From NCBI GenBank assembly GCA_963747405.1, contig CAVVFG010000009.1:1-64000 (forward strand): DNA of 64,000 nucleotides. Reading direction: 5' to 3'. Position numbers and translations under genes: made by a program. Shown one piece after another: positions 16,499 to 25,013 of this stretch; the stretch's first letter is position 1; each line of letters opens with the position of its first letter. The notes beneath the pieces were generated by a model. The model had not been told where the DNA came from and did not search any database. It saw nothing but the letters and a program-made list of their open reading frames with translations. This DNA comes from Fodinibacter sp963747405. GTDB lineage: Bacteria; Actinomycetota; Actinomycetes; Actinomycetales; Dermatophilaceae.

Positions 16499-16997
16499 AC
16501 TGCCGCTTGCCTCCGGTGGCGATGTAGTCCGCGAGCTCCTGGCGCTGCCGGCTCAGTGACGCGCTCGTCGAGTGGGCGCGGGCGATGACCGCGCGCATGA
16601 AGTCGTAGAGCACCCGCGGATGCTGCTCGATGAGCGGGGAGAGGTCGCCGACCCGGAACGACAGCACCTCCGCCGCGCCGAGGGCGTAGCACGAGACGGT
16701 GTACTCGCCGCCGTCGATGAAGCTCATCTCACCGCAGAGGTCGCCCTTCTCCAGCACGTGGATGATGACCTCGGGCGTCCTGCTCGTGGCCTCCTTGACG
16801 AACGCGAGCCGCCCAGCGGTCACGATGTAGAAGGTGTGGGCGTGGTCGCCCTGGTGGAAGAGGAACTCCCTGTCCGCCAGCCGCGCCTCCTCCCCCGCGA
16901 ACTGGGCCAGCACCGCCGCCCCCTCGCGGCCGAGGTAGGCCCCGAGCGGCGCCTCGTAGATGGTCGTCGCGACCCGGTCCAAGTCCTTCTCGTCCAT
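16497..16997 (-). CDS. hoxI: HoxI-like cyclic-nucleotide-binding-fold subunit of the soluble hydrogenase
   Basis: A 166-residue protein that is a single cNMP-binding domain (EFLFHQGDHAHTFYIVTAGRLAFV, residues about 40-63, and KGDLCGEMSFIDGGEYTVSC, about 94-113, are seen). No DNA-binding helix-turn-helix follows; the C-terminus is a long helix (PRVLYDFMRAVIARAHSTSASLSR). In Ralstonia eutropha HoxI has this fold and length and docks on the NAD-reducing hydrogenase, where it aids NADPH binding. Gene order F-U-Y-H-W-I is the same here, so HoxI is a better name than a CRP-type regulator. The ATG at 16997 follows GGAGG; it starts just after hoxW. Termination is by the repeats overlapping its stop. 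Confidence 0.82.
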   Translation of the reverse strand: MDEKDLDRVATTIYEAPLGAYLGREGAAVLAQFAGEEARLADREFLFHQGDHAHTFYIVTAGRLAFVKEATSRTPEVIIHVLEKGDLCGEMSFIDGGEYTVSCYALGAAEVLSFRVGDLSPLIEQHPRVLYDFMRAVIARAHSTSASLSRQRQELADYIATGGKRQ

Positions 16998-16998
16998 G

Positions 16999-17520
16999 TC
17001 ATCCTCCGTAGGGACTGAGAGCAGTGCGGTCACTGTCGGGGGCAGCGGCGCGGCACCCCAAGGCGACCAGGGCCGCGTCGAGGTTGGCTGCGGCTGGAGG
17101 CGTCAGCCCCATCGTGAGGTCCCAGGAGTAGCCGCGGATGGCGAGCAGCTCCACCTCCGGGACGCGCCCGAAGCACGTCGCCGTCGTCGCGAGCACGCAC
17201 CCCACCGACATCGCGTGCGAGGTGAAGGTGAGGTCCAGCCGTGGCTCGGGCACGCTCATCCGGTACGCGCCGACCTCCGGCTCCCGGGTCGCGTCCACCA
17301 CCAGCACCCGCTCGAACCGCGCGAAGAGGTCGGCATCCTCGAGGAGCAGCTGGTAGCGGCGCACCACCTCGGCGCGCGCACACGTTCCGCTGTCCTCGAG
17401 CCGGTCGACGAAGGCCCAGCCGAGCCCGTCGTCCTGGCGCCCGACGTTGCCCACGCCGACCACGAGGCACCGTGGGTGGTCGAAGTCGGCGAGGGACGTG
17501 GCCGTGGCGGGCTCGGTCAC
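16999..17520 (-). CDS. hoxW: Hydrogenase maturation protease
   Basis: A 173-residue endopeptidase that trims the C-terminus of the large subunit once nickel is inserted. LVVGVGNVGRQDDGLG is the family's nickel-sensing N-terminal motif; the further ligands are plausible at the Asp in VLVVDATREPE and the His in TFTSHAMSVG. It overlaps hoxH by four bases (GTGA), so the two are produced together. In agreement, HoxH here still carries a 25-residue C-terminal extension past its last metal-binding motif. Confidence 0.92.
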   Translation of the reverse strand: MTEPATATSLADFDHPRCLVVGVGNVGRQDDGLGWAFVDRLEDSGTCARAEVVRRYQLLLEDADLFARFERVLVVDATREPEVGAYRMSVPEPRLDLTFTSHAMSVGCVLATTATCFGRVPEVELLAIRGYSWDLTMGLTPPAAANLDAALVALGCRAAAPDSDRTALSPYGG

Positions 17521-18986
17521 GAGCGCACCCGCTCGGTCACGACCCGGCCCGCGGCATCCACCACGGTGACGACCAGCGGCATCTGGCCCAGCGCGTGCGT
17601 GGCACAGCTGAGGCAGGGGTCGTACGCCCGCAGGCCGACCTCGATGGCGTTCATCATCCCCTCGGTCACCTCGACCCGGCCGGAGAGGCGCTCGTCGGCC
17701 ACGGCCTTGATCGTGCGGTTGAGCACCTCGTTGTTCTGGGTGGTGGCGACGACGAGGTTGGCGAAGGTCATCGCGCCGTCCTGGTCGGCGCGGTAGTGGT
17801 GCAGCAGCGTTCCGCGGGGCGCCTCGACGACGCCGACACCCTCACCGGTCCAGGCCGACGCGCCGGGGTCGGTCACCAAGTCCTCGCCCTGCAGGTCCGG
17901 GTCGCGCAGCAGCTCCTCGATGAGCTCGGCGGCGTGGATGATCTCGATGGCGCGCGCCCAGTTCGAGTGCAGCGTCATCAGGTTCGCGGCCCCGTCGGTG
18001 TAGGCGTGGAACCGCTCGAGGGCCTGCGCCGCCAACGGGGTCGGCAGCGACGGCGTGACGTTCATCCGGGCCAGCGTGCCGACCCGCACCGAGCCCTGCT
18101 CGCGCCCGAGCGCCTTGAGGTAGGGGAACTTCATGTAGCTCCAGGGCTCGACGGCCTCGCAGAAGTGGTCGAGGTAGTCGTGGTAGTCGAAGTCCTCGAC
18201 GACCCGCTTCCGCTCGTCGGTGACCCGGAGCCGGCCGTGGTAGTAGTCGACGTTGCCGTCGTCGCCGACCAGCGACATCGACAGCGCCGGCACGACCGCG
18301 AAGGTGTCGACCTCTTCGCGGTGCTTGTCATGGAAGTCGTACCAGACGTCGAGCCCGTCGTGCGCGTACTCCATCACCTGCGCCATCGACGGGATGCCGT
18401 CGTCGCCGTTGAGGAAGCGGTCGCGCTCCTGCGTGGTGAGGCCCTTCTGCACGCCACCGGGCACGGCGGAGATGCCGTGCATCCGCTTGCCGAACACCGT
18501 GCGGATGATCTCCTGGCCCCACTTGCGCAGCATCACCACGCGGGTCACCAGGCCCGGGTCGGCCTCGATCAGCCCCAGCACGTTGCGCTGCTCGGGCGGC
18601 GCGTCCATGCCGAACATCATCTCGGGGACGACGAGGTAGAAGTAGGCCGTGGCGTGCGACTGGAGCATCTGCGCGTAGTGCCCGAGGCGGCGCATCTTCT
18701 GCGCGGTGACCGAGATGCCGGCCGCCGAGCCGACCCCGGCGCCGACGACGTCGTCGATCGCCTTGGCCCCCGCGAGGTGGTGGCTCACGAAACAGATACC
18801 GCAGATCCGTTGCAGCAGAACCGGGGCCTCCCAGTACGGGTGGCCCTGGACGAACCTCTCGTAGCCGCGGAACTCCACGACGTGGAGTCGGGCGTCGGCC
18901 ACCCGGTTGTCGTCGTCGAGGTGCACGACGACCTTCCCGTGCCCCTCGATGCGGGTGACGGGGTCGATGACCAGCTTGCGGCTCAT
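17517..18986 (-). CDS. hoxH: [NiFe] hydrogenase large subunit of the NAD-linked soluble type
   Basis: This 489-residue catalytic subunit splits H2 at a Ni-Fe centre. The N-terminal ligands lie in RICGICFVSHH (Cys62 and Cys65) and the C-terminal pair in DPCLSCATHALGQMPL (Cys458 and Cys461). The maturation cut would fall after His464, releasing 25 residues. IDPVTRIEGHGKVVVHL near the start and the short HALGQMPL tail place it with group 3d bidirectional/NAD-linked enzymes rather than membrane uptake hydrogenases. It follows hoxY after a gap of 36 bases, with GGAGG before its ATG. All active-site residues are intact, so it should be functional. Confidence 0.95.
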   Translation of the reverse strand: MSRKLVIDPVTRIEGHGKVVVHLDDDNRVADARLHVVEFRGYERFVQGHPYWEAPVLLQRICGICFVSHHLAGAKAIDDVVGAGVGSAAGISVTAQKMRRLGHYAQMLQSHATAYFYLVVPEMMFGMDAPPEQRNVLGLIEADPGLVTRVVMLRKWGQEIIRTVFGKRMHGISAVPGGVQKGLTTQERDRFLNGDDGIPSMAQVMEYAHDGLDVWYDFHDKHREEVDTFAVVPALSMSLVGDDGNVDYYHGRLRVTDERKRVVEDFDYHDYLDHFCEAVEPWSYMKFPYLKALGREQGSVRVGTLARMNVTPSLPTPLAAQALERFHAYTDGAANLMTLHSNWARAIEIIHAAELIEELLRDPDLQGEDLVTDPGASAWTGEGVGVVEAPRGTLLHHYRADQDGAMTFANLVVATTQNNEVLNRTIKAVADERLSGRVEVTEGMMNAIEVGLRAYDPCLSCATHALGQMPLVVTVVDAAGRVVTERVRS

Positions 18987-19022
18987 GGCTCCTCCGGAGC
19001 TCCCTCGGACGCGGCGGCCACG

Positions 19023-19673
19023 TCAGTCGTACCGGGTGATCGCGGTGGGCAGGTTGACCGGGCGTCCGTTCGCCAGGTCGTCGAGGACCGAGAAGATCTG
19101 GTCGCCGTCCGGCGGGCACCCGGTGATGTAGTAGTCCATTGTCACGACCTCGTGGCAGGGCCTGACCTCCGTCGTCAGCACGGGCAGGTCCTCGTGGCGC
19201 GGGATGACCGGCAGCGAGCCCTCCGGCCGGGTGGGGCTGTCGACGTACGCCTCGCGCAGGCAGGCCGCGAGGCCGACCGAGTTGCGCAGCGCGGGGATCC
19301 CACCCCACAGCGCACACGCGCCGACCTCGATGAGGATGTCGCAGTTCTCCCGGAAGTGCTCCAGGGTCTCGATGTTCTCCTGGTTCGCCACGCCGCCCTC
19401 GACGAAGCCGACGGTGCATCGCTCGGGGATCCGCTTGATGTCGGTGAAGGAGCTGCGGGTGATCGTCACCTTGTCCAGCAGCGGCAGGATCCGCTCGTCG
19501 AGGTCGAGCAGCGAGAGGTTGCAGCCCCAGCACCCGGCCAGGGAGATGGTGGCCATCCGGATCTTGCCGTCGCGGGCCGCGGCGGTCGCCGGGTCGACCT
19601 GGGTGCGCGGCAGCTCGTGCGAGGCGGTCTCCTCCTCGGGCCCGGCCGGGCCGGGACGCGGCGTGGCGCTCAT
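19023..19673 (-). CDS. hoxY: Soluble [NiFe] hydrogenase small subunit
   Basis: A 216-residue electron-transfer partner of HoxH. Cysteine ligands for the single proximal [4Fe-4S] cluster are in LAGCWGCNLSLLDLD, IEVGACALWGG, VRPCHEVV and YITGCPPDGD. The absence of a twin-arginine signal and of the C-terminal ferredoxin-like domain of membrane enzymes shows it to be cytoplasmic. Its N-terminal 35 residues, acidic and rich in Pro and Glu, are longer than usual. The start overlaps the hoxU stop by four bases. Confidence 0.93.
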   Translation of the reverse strand: MSATPRPGPAGPEEETASHELPRTQVDPATAAARDGKIRMATISLAGCWGCNLSLLDLDERILPLLDKVTITRSSFTDIKRIPERCTVGFVEGGVANQENIETLEHFRENCDILIEVGACALWGGIPALRNSVGLAACLREAYVDSPTRPEGSLPVIPRHEDLPVLTTEVRPCHEVVTMDYYITGCPPDGDQIFSVLDDLANGRPVNLPTAITRYD

Positions 19674-20374
19674 GAGGGCTTCCGTCCGAGGACGCGGTCG
19701 CGCAGTGAGGTCGTCTCGTAGCGCCGCTCCCCGATCGGGGTGTCGTAGCCGACCCCCTTGTGCAGGATGGCACCCACCGGGCAGAGGGCGACCGCTTCGT
19801 CGACCTGCTCGGGGCTCATCGCGTCGGCGAGCCCGGCATCCATCTCGATGCGTCCCCGGTCGCCGCGGCCGGAGATGCTGAAGATCTTCTTGCCGGTGGC
19901 GGTGTCACGGACGAGCTGGACGCAGCGCTGGCAGAAGATGCACCGGTCGCGCTCGAGCCAGATCTGCGCCGCGTCGTGCTGCGCCTCCCGCGCGGGGTAC
20001 CGGTAGGGGAAGCGCGGCTTCTCCAGGCTCGTCTCGATGGCCACCGCCTGGAGGCTGCACCGGCCGCTCTTCTCGCAGCTGGGGCAGTTGTGGATGCCCT
20101 CGACGAAGAGCATCTCGACGATGGCCTGACGGGTGTCCTCGAGCTCGGGCGTGTTGACCTCGATGACCATGCCGTCGCGCGCCTCGGTGGCGCACGAGGC
20201 GACCATGGCGCCGTTGACCCGCACCACGCAGACCCGGCAGGTGCCGAGGCAGGGGTGCCCGGGGTGGTAGCAGAGCGCGGGGATGTAGGTGCCGTGGTCG
20301 GCCGCGACGTCGACGATCGCCGTGCCGGCGCTCGCCGTGACGACCTCGCCGTCGATGCTGATCTGGACGGTCAT
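19670..20374 (-). CDS. hoxU: Hydrogenase diaphorase iron-sulfur subunit HoxU
   Basis: A 234-residue protein homologous to the N-terminal part of NuoG. It has a [2Fe-2S] domain (ALCYHPGHPCLGTCRVCVV with a distal Cys in MVASC), a His-Cys segment NCPSCEKSGRCSLQ and a ferredoxin-like CIFCQRCV with a later CPVGAIL. It passes electrons between HoxY and the flavin in HoxF. The start is the ATG at 20374, overlapping the end of hoxF by four bases; the same frame is open to 20911 only as an overlap of hoxF. Confidence 0.93.
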   Translation of the reverse strand: MTVQISIDGEVVTASAGTAIVDVAADHGTYIPALCYHPGHPCLGTCRVCVVRVNGAMVASCATEARDGMVIEVNTPELEDTRQAIVEMLFVEGIHNCPSCEKSGRCSLQAVAIETSLEKPRFPYRYPAREAQHDAAQIWLERDRCIFCQRCVQLVRDTATGKKIFSISGRGDRGRIEMDAGLADAMSPEQVDEAVALCPVGAILHKGVGYDTPIGERRYETTSLRDRVLGRKPS

Positions 20375-22191
20375 CGTGGGTCTCCCTCGAGCTCGCGGAG
20401 CGCGGCGTCGTACCCGCCGAGCTGGCGATCCAGGTCGTAGGACGGCAGCAGCGGCCCATCGGCGCTCACCATCCGCTCGCGGTACAGCTCCGGGAAGCGC
20501 GACAGCGTGGTCAGTACCGGCTTCGGCGACGTCGCGCCGAGCCCGCACCGGCTGGCACCGCGGATGATCGCGCCCCACCGCTGCAGGTGCGCCACGTCGT
20601 CCTGCGTGGCCCGTCCGGCGAGGAACAGGTCCAGCGTGTGGATCAGCTCGAGGTTGCCGACGCGGCACGGAACGCAGATGCCGCACGACTCGTCCGCGAA
20701 GAACTGGACGTAGTCGCGCACCACGGGCAGCAGGTCGCGGTTCCTGCCGAACACGGTGACGGCCCCGTTGCAGTTCAGGTCCTCGAACGCGATCCGGCGG
20801 CCGGCGTCGAGCTGCGCGGAGACGCACTCGCCCGACGGTCCGCCGATCTGGATCGCGAACGGGTCCTCGGCGCCGACCAGGGTGAGCACGTCCGCCAGGG
20901 TGGTGCCCCACTCGATCTCGTACACACCCGGCTTGCGGCAGTCACCGGCCACGCTGATCAGCCGGGTGCCCGCCGAGTCGGCGGTGCCCATGCTGCGGAA
21001 CCACGCCGCGCCCTCCTCGAGGATCCGGGGGACGGCACCGAAGGACTCGACGTTGTCGATGCAGGTGGGCTGGCCCAGGTACCCCTGCTGGGCGGGGAAG
21101 GGCGGCTTGAGCCGTGGGGTGCCGCGTTTGCCCTCGCACGACTCGATGAGCGCCGACTCCTCACCGCACACGTACGCGCCGGCGCCGAGCTGGATGCGGA
21201 TGTCGAAGTCGAACGGCACGCGGCCGAGGATGTCGTGCCCGAGAAGCCCGTCCGAGCGCATCTCCTCGAGCTGCCGCTCGAGGTAGGGCCGCAGGTAGGA
21301 GTACTCGGCACGCAGGTAGAGGATGCCCTCGCTGGCACCGATCGCGTAGGCGGCGATCACCATGCCGGTGAAGACCTGCTTCGGTGAGCGGGTGAGCAGC
21401 ACGCGGTCCTTGAACGTGCCCGGCTCACCCTCGTCGGCGTTGCAGATGACGAACTTCCGCTCGCCGTACGCAGTGCGGCACAGCTGCCACTTCAGGCCGG
21501 TGGAGAAGCCGGCGCCGCCGCGGCCGCGCAGGCCTGACTCCGAGATCCGCTCGGTGATCTGCTCGGGGGTGAGCACGAGGCAGTCACGCACCAGCGCCCG
21601 ATAGTCGGAGGGGTAGCGGAAGAACACCGGGCCCTTGGTGCGCACGTTGGTCTCGACCATGGCCTCGACGTAGGCGACCTCGTCCTGCGCCAGGCCGGCC
21701 GGGTTGGCGACGTCCTCGGCGGTGGCGCCGGCCGCTCGCAGCTGCCCGATGATGTCGGCGACCTTGCCCGGACGCAGCCGCCCGAACACGACCTTGTCCA
21801 CCAGCATCGCCGGTTCCTGGTCGGCGAGACCGATGCACGCGGTGTCGTGCAGCGAGAAGGTGCCGGTCGGGTCCGGGCCCCCGCCGAAGACGGCCCCGGT
21901 CTCCCGTTCCAGGGCCGCCCGGACCTCGGCGTACCCGCGCATCTTGGCGACCACGGTGTCGGCGAGGTAGATCCGGTGGGTGCCCCCCGGCTCGCGGTGG
22001 AAGAAGTGGTAGAACGACGCGGTCTCCACGATGTCGTTCGCGGTGGTGCCGAGGCCGGCAGCCAGCCCCTCCACCACGTCGGCCGGGAGGTGGCCCTCGC
22101 AGTCGTGCACCTCCCACAGCATGTCGAGCAGGCGCGTGCGGTCGTGCCCGTGGCGGTACAGGACCGCCTCAGCAGCTATGCCCATCCCCAC
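20371..22191 (-). CDS. hoxF: Hydrogenase diaphorase flavoprotein HoxF with N-terminal HoxE-like domain
   Basis: A 606-residue NAD-reducing subunit. Residues about 1-175 match HoxE/NuoE and the rest matches NuoF, as in the 602-residue Ralstonia protein. The NuoF part shows the NADH/FMN loop SGLRGRGGAGFSTGLKW, the Gly-rich GAGAYVCGEESALIES and cluster ligands ESCGICVPCR and SRCGLG. In the HoxE-like part I find only Cys31 and the Cys in HDTACIGLADQEPA. The four-cysteine [2Fe-2S] set of NuoE is missing, so that domain is probably structural. It is the first gene of hoxFUYHWI, all with 4-base overlaps or short gaps. Confidence 0.95.
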   Translation of the reverse strand: MGMGIAAEAVLYRHGHDRTRLLDMLWEVHDCEGHLPADVVEGLAAGLGTTANDIVETASFYHFFHREPGGTHRIYLADTVVAKMRGYAEVRAALERETGAVFGGGPDPTGTFSLHDTACIGLADQEPAMLVDKVVFGRLRPGKVADIIGQLRAAGATAEDVANPAGLAQDEVAYVEAMVETNVRTKGPVFFRYPSDYRALVRDCLVLTPEQITERISESGLRGRGGAGFSTGLKWQLCRTAYGERKFVICNADEGEPGTFKDRVLLTRSPKQVFTGMVIAAYAIGASEGILYLRAEYSYLRPYLERQLEEMRSDGLLGHDILGRVPFDFDIRIQLGAGAYVCGEESALIESCEGKRGTPRLKPPFPAQQGYLGQPTCIDNVESFGAVPRILEEGAAWFRSMGTADSAGTRLISVAGDCRKPGVYEIEWGTTLADVLTLVGAEDPFAIQIGGPSGECVSAQLDAGRRIAFEDLNCNGAVTVFGRNRDLLPVVRDYVQFFADESCGICVPCRVGNLELIHTLDLFLAGRATQDDVAHLQRWGAIIRGASRCGLGATSPKPVLTTLSRFPELYRERMVSADGPLLPSYDLDRQLGGYDAALRELEGDPR

Positions 22192-22377
22192 GGCCTCCGT
22201 CGGTGCGTCGCCACGGCGGCGCGGCCCGCGACGCGGCGCCCCGTGTGGCTCGGTCGCTGCGCACGGGAGTGTGACCGGTCGCCGTCGACCTGCTCGACGC
22301 TAGGGCCTCGACCTCGTGCCGCGCACCCCCAACCGGTGTGATGTTGGGCGCAGGTCGCTGCTGCCCACCGACCGGTC
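22192..22377 (-). promoter_or_regulatory. Probable promoter region of the hox operon
   Basis: This 186-base gap separates the last hyp gene from hoxF, the longest gap in the cluster. CCCAAC (22328-22333) and GTTGGG (22343-22348) form an inverted repeat nine bases apart, and GACCGGTC occurs at 22273-22280 and at 22370-22377. I could not assign a convincing -10/-35 pair. Placement before the structural operon is the main reason for the call. Confidence 0.3.
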
Positions 22378-23502
22378 TCAGCGAGGTGCCAGCAGGCCGG
22401 CCGCGTCGCTGCTGGTGCGGCCGAAGGTGTAGTACGCGGCGCAGGCCCCCTCCGGTGACACCATGCAGGTGCCCAGCGGGCGCTCGGGGGTGCACCCCTT
22501 GCCGAACACCTTGCACTCCCACGGCTTGATCACCCCGCGCAGCACCGACCCGCACTGGCAGGCCCGGTGGTCGGCGACCCGCAGACCGGGCACGTCGAAG
22601 CGCCGCTCGGTGTCCCACGGCGCGAAGTCCGGGTGCACGCCGAGCCCGGAGTCCGGGATGTCGCCGAGCCCACGCCACTCGAAGGAGCTGCGCAGCGTGA
22701 GGGTCTGCGCCATCAGCCGCAGCGCCTCCGGGTTGCCCTCGCGGCGCACCACCCGGCCGTACTGGTTGCCGACCTCCGCGCGGCCCTCGGCGATCTGCAC
22801 GAGCAGCAGGTGCACCGCCTGGAGGATGTCGAGTGGCTCGAACCCGGCGATGACGAGCGGCACGTGGTGCTCACGGACGATGGGCTCGAAGACGTCGAGC
22901 CCGGTCACGGTGGCGACGTGGCCGGGGCCGAGGAAGCCGTCGAGCCGCACCTCTGCGGCATCGAGGATCGCCTCGAGCGGGGGGCCGATCGTCACGTGGT
23001 TGGAGAAGACGGAGAAGTTCTCCACCTGCATGGCGCGCGCCTGCAGCAGCGTCACCGCCGTGGACGGGGCCGTGGTCTCGAAGCCCACGGCGAAGAAGAC
23101 GACGTGCCGGTCGGGGGTGCGGGCGGCCAGGCGCAGGGCGTCGAGCGGCGAGTAGACGAAGCGCACGTCGGCGCCGCGCGCCTTGGCGTCCAGCAGCGAC
23201 CCGCTCGACCCGGGCACCCGCATCATGTCGGCGAAGGTGGTGAGGACGACGCCCGGCTGCTCGGCCAGCCAGATCGCGTCGTCGACCCGGCCGGTGGGGA
23301 TCACGCAGACCGGGCAGCCCGGACCGTGCACCAGCTCCACGCCGTCGGGCAGGAGGTGCTCCAGGCCGTGCCGGTAGATGGTGTGGGTGTGCCCGCCGCA
23401 CACCTCCATCAGCGCGACCGGCCCCGGCAGCCGGACCGCCTCGATGGCGGACACGAGGGCGCGCGCGGCCGCCGGGTCGCGGAACTCGTCGACGTACTTC
23501 AC
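22378..23502 (-). CDS. hypD: Hydrogenase maturation protein HypD
   Basis: A 374-residue iron-sulfur protein that, with HypC, assembles Fe(CN)2CO for the active site. Conserved parts are MEVCGGHTHTIYRHG, VHGPGCPVCVIP, FFAVGFETTAPSTA, and the cluster cysteines in CQCGSVLRG, ECKVFGKGCTPE and CMVSPEGACAAYY. The start is a GTG at 23502 in a GTGA overlap with the hypC stop, which makes hypC-hypD translationally coupled. The reading frame is open much further upstream but inside hypC. It is upstream of hoxF in the same direction and may be transcribed with it. Confidence 0.95.
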   Translation of the reverse strand: MKYVDEFRDPAAARALVSAIEAVRLPGPVALMEVCGGHTHTIYRHGLEHLLPDGVELVHGPGCPVCVIPTGRVDDAIWLAEQPGVVLTTFADMMRVPGSSGSLLDAKARGADVRFVYSPLDALRLAARTPDRHVVFFAVGFETTAPSTAVTLLQARAMQVENFSVFSNHVTIGPPLEAILDAAEVRLDGFLGPGHVATVTGLDVFEPIVREHHVPLVIAGFEPLDILQAVHLLLVQIAEGRAEVGNQYGRVVRREGNPEALRLMAQTLTLRSSFEWRGLGDIPDSGLGVHPDFAPWDTERRFDVPGLRVADHRACQCGSVLRGVIKPWECKVFGKGCTPERPLGTCMVSPEGACAAYYTFGRTSSDAAGLLAPR

Positions 23503-23834
23503 GGGGCCGGCTCGCCCGCCGGCGCACGCCATCCCCCCGGAGGGCGGGTCGGCGCGGGGCCGGGCTCGTGGACGGTGCCGCCGTAGGCGTCCAGCTCGTC
23601 GCGGTACAGCTGCCCCAGGTGCTCGAGCGCGCGCAGCGTCTCGGCGGCCTCCTCCTCGTCGATGCGGGCCATCGCGAACCCGACGTGCACGAGCACCCAG
23701 TCGCCGACCTCCACGCCCTCGTCCGCGAGCAGCCGGATGCTCACGGCCCGGCGCGCCCCCGAGACGTCGACGGTGGCGAGGTGCTCCTGCGGGTCGCCGA
23801 GCTCCACGACCTGGCCCGGGATGCCGAGACACAT
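23499..23834 (-). CDS. hypC: Hydrogenase assembly chaperone HypC
   Basis: A 111-residue chaperone that carries the iron-cyanide-CO group and hands it to the large subunit. The essential N-terminal Cys is at position 2 in MCLGIPGQVVEL, followed by GDWVLVHVGFAMARIDEEEA. Family members are about 75-90 residues; here a Pro- and Gly-rich tail adds about 25 residues (HEPGPAPTRPPGGWRAP). The ATG at 23834 has GGAGG seven bases upstream. Confidence 0.94.
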   Translation of the reverse strand: MCLGIPGQVVELGDPQEHLATVDVSGARRAVSIRLLADEGVEVGDWVLVHVGFAMARIDEEEAAETLRALEHLGQLYRDELDAYGGTVHEPGPAPTRPPGGWRAPAGEPAP

Positions 23835-23883
23835 GTCGGTCCTCCTCTTCCTTCTCCGCCGTCCGGGACGACGCCGTGTGGGA

Positions 23884-24978
23884 TCAGCAGATTCGCGGCA
23901 GCGGGTCGCCGACGAGCAGGTCGACCAGCCGGGTGCCCCCGAAGGCGGTGCGCATCGCGACGAGCCCGGCCGGTTCGTCGACGACCTCACCGATCAGCAC
24001 GGCGTCGCGGCCCTGGGGGTGGGCGCGCAGGGCCTGCACCGCCTGGTCCGCCGCGTCGGCCGGCACGACGGCGACGAGCAGGCCCTCGTTGGCGACGTAG
24101 AGCGGGTCGATCCCGAGCAGGTCGCAGGCCCCGCGGACCACCGGCAGGACGGGCAGGCGCTCCTCCTCGAGCACCACCCCCAGGCCGCTGGCCAGGGCCA
24201 GCTCGTTGGCGACGGTGCCGACGCCCCCACGGGTGGCATCGCGCATCCAGCGGGTGTGCGGCACGGCCGCGAGCAGCGCCTCGACCAGGCCGGCGAGCGG
24301 CGCGGTGTCGGAGGTGATGTCGGCCTCGATGGCGAGCTCGTCGCGGGCGAGCATCACCGCCATCCCGTGCCGGCCCATCGTCCCCGAGAGCACCATCACG
24401 TCCCCGGGCCGCACGAGCTCTGCGCCCAGGTGGCGCCCCGGCGGGATGACGCCGATGCCGGCGGTGGTGACGTAGAGCAGGTCTGCGGCGCCCCGGGGAA
24501 CCACCTTGGTGTCACCGGCGACGATCTGGACCCCGGCCTCGAGCGCGGCGGCCCGCATGTCGGCCACGACCTCGCGCAGGGTCTGCACCGGCACCCCCTC
24601 CTCCAGCACGAAGGCCGCCGACAGCCACCGCGGCACGGCGCCGGACACGGCGAGGTCGTTGACGGTGCCGTGCACGGCGAGGTGGCCGATCGAGCCGCCG
24701 GGGAAGCGGATCGGGGAGACGACGTAGGAGTCGGTGGAGAAGGCGAGCCGCACCCGGGTGTCGACCCCGGCTTCCCCGTGTTCCCCGGCGGTCGCAGCCG
24801 CGGAGGTCACCTCGAGCACCGCGCTGTCGCCCATGACGTCCAGCGCCGGGTTCCCGAAGGCCGGCAGGAACACCGACTCGGTGAGCGCGGCGGAGGACTT
24901 GCCGCCGGCGCCGTGGGCCAGGGTGATGTGGGTGTCAGTGAGCGGCGGGCGTCGTCGGAGGGGCTGGGTGGTGCTCAT
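23884..24978 (-). CDS. hypE: Hydrogenase maturation protein HypE
   Basis: A 364-residue ATP-dependent enzyme that dehydrates the carbamoyl group supplied by HypF to a cyanide bound on its terminal cysteine. The C-terminus is PLPRIC, as required. ITLAHGAGGKSSAAL, VVSPIRFPGGSIGHLAVHGTVNDL (partly quoted), IVAGDTKVV and MRDATRGGVGTVANEL are the PurM-like ATP-binding segments. The start at 24978 has GGGAGG upstream. It lies between hypF and hypC in a single direction. Confidence 0.95.
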   Translation of the reverse strand: MSTTQPLRRRPPLTDTHITLAHGAGGKSSAALTESVFLPAFGNPALDVMGDSAVLEVTSAAATAGEHGEAGVDTRVRLAFSTDSYVVSPIRFPGGSIGHLAVHGTVNDLAVSGAVPRWLSAAFVLEEGVPVQTLREVVADMRAAALEAGVQIVAGDTKVVPRGAADLLYVTTAGIGVIPPGRHLGAELVRPGDVMVLSGTMGRHGMAVMLARDELAIEADITSDTAPLAGLVEALLAAVPHTRWMRDATRGGVGTVANELALASGLGVVLEEERLPVLPVVRGACDLLGIDPLYVANEGLLVAVVPADAADQAVQALRAHPQGRDAVLIGEVVDEPAGLVAMRTAFGGTRLVDLLVGDPLPRIC

Positions 24979-25013
24979 CCGGCATCCCTCCCGTCGAGGT
25001 CGTGGGCTCCACC

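Noticed and set aside
16497..16997. CRP/FNR-type transcription regulator
   Set aside because: No helix-turn-helix follows the cNMP-binding domain, and the length and position fit HoxI of the soluble hydrogenase.
22273..22377. Two GACCGGTC palindromes as a hox operator pair
   Set aside because: Eight-base GC palindromes are expected by chance at this composition, and one abuts the hypD stop codon.
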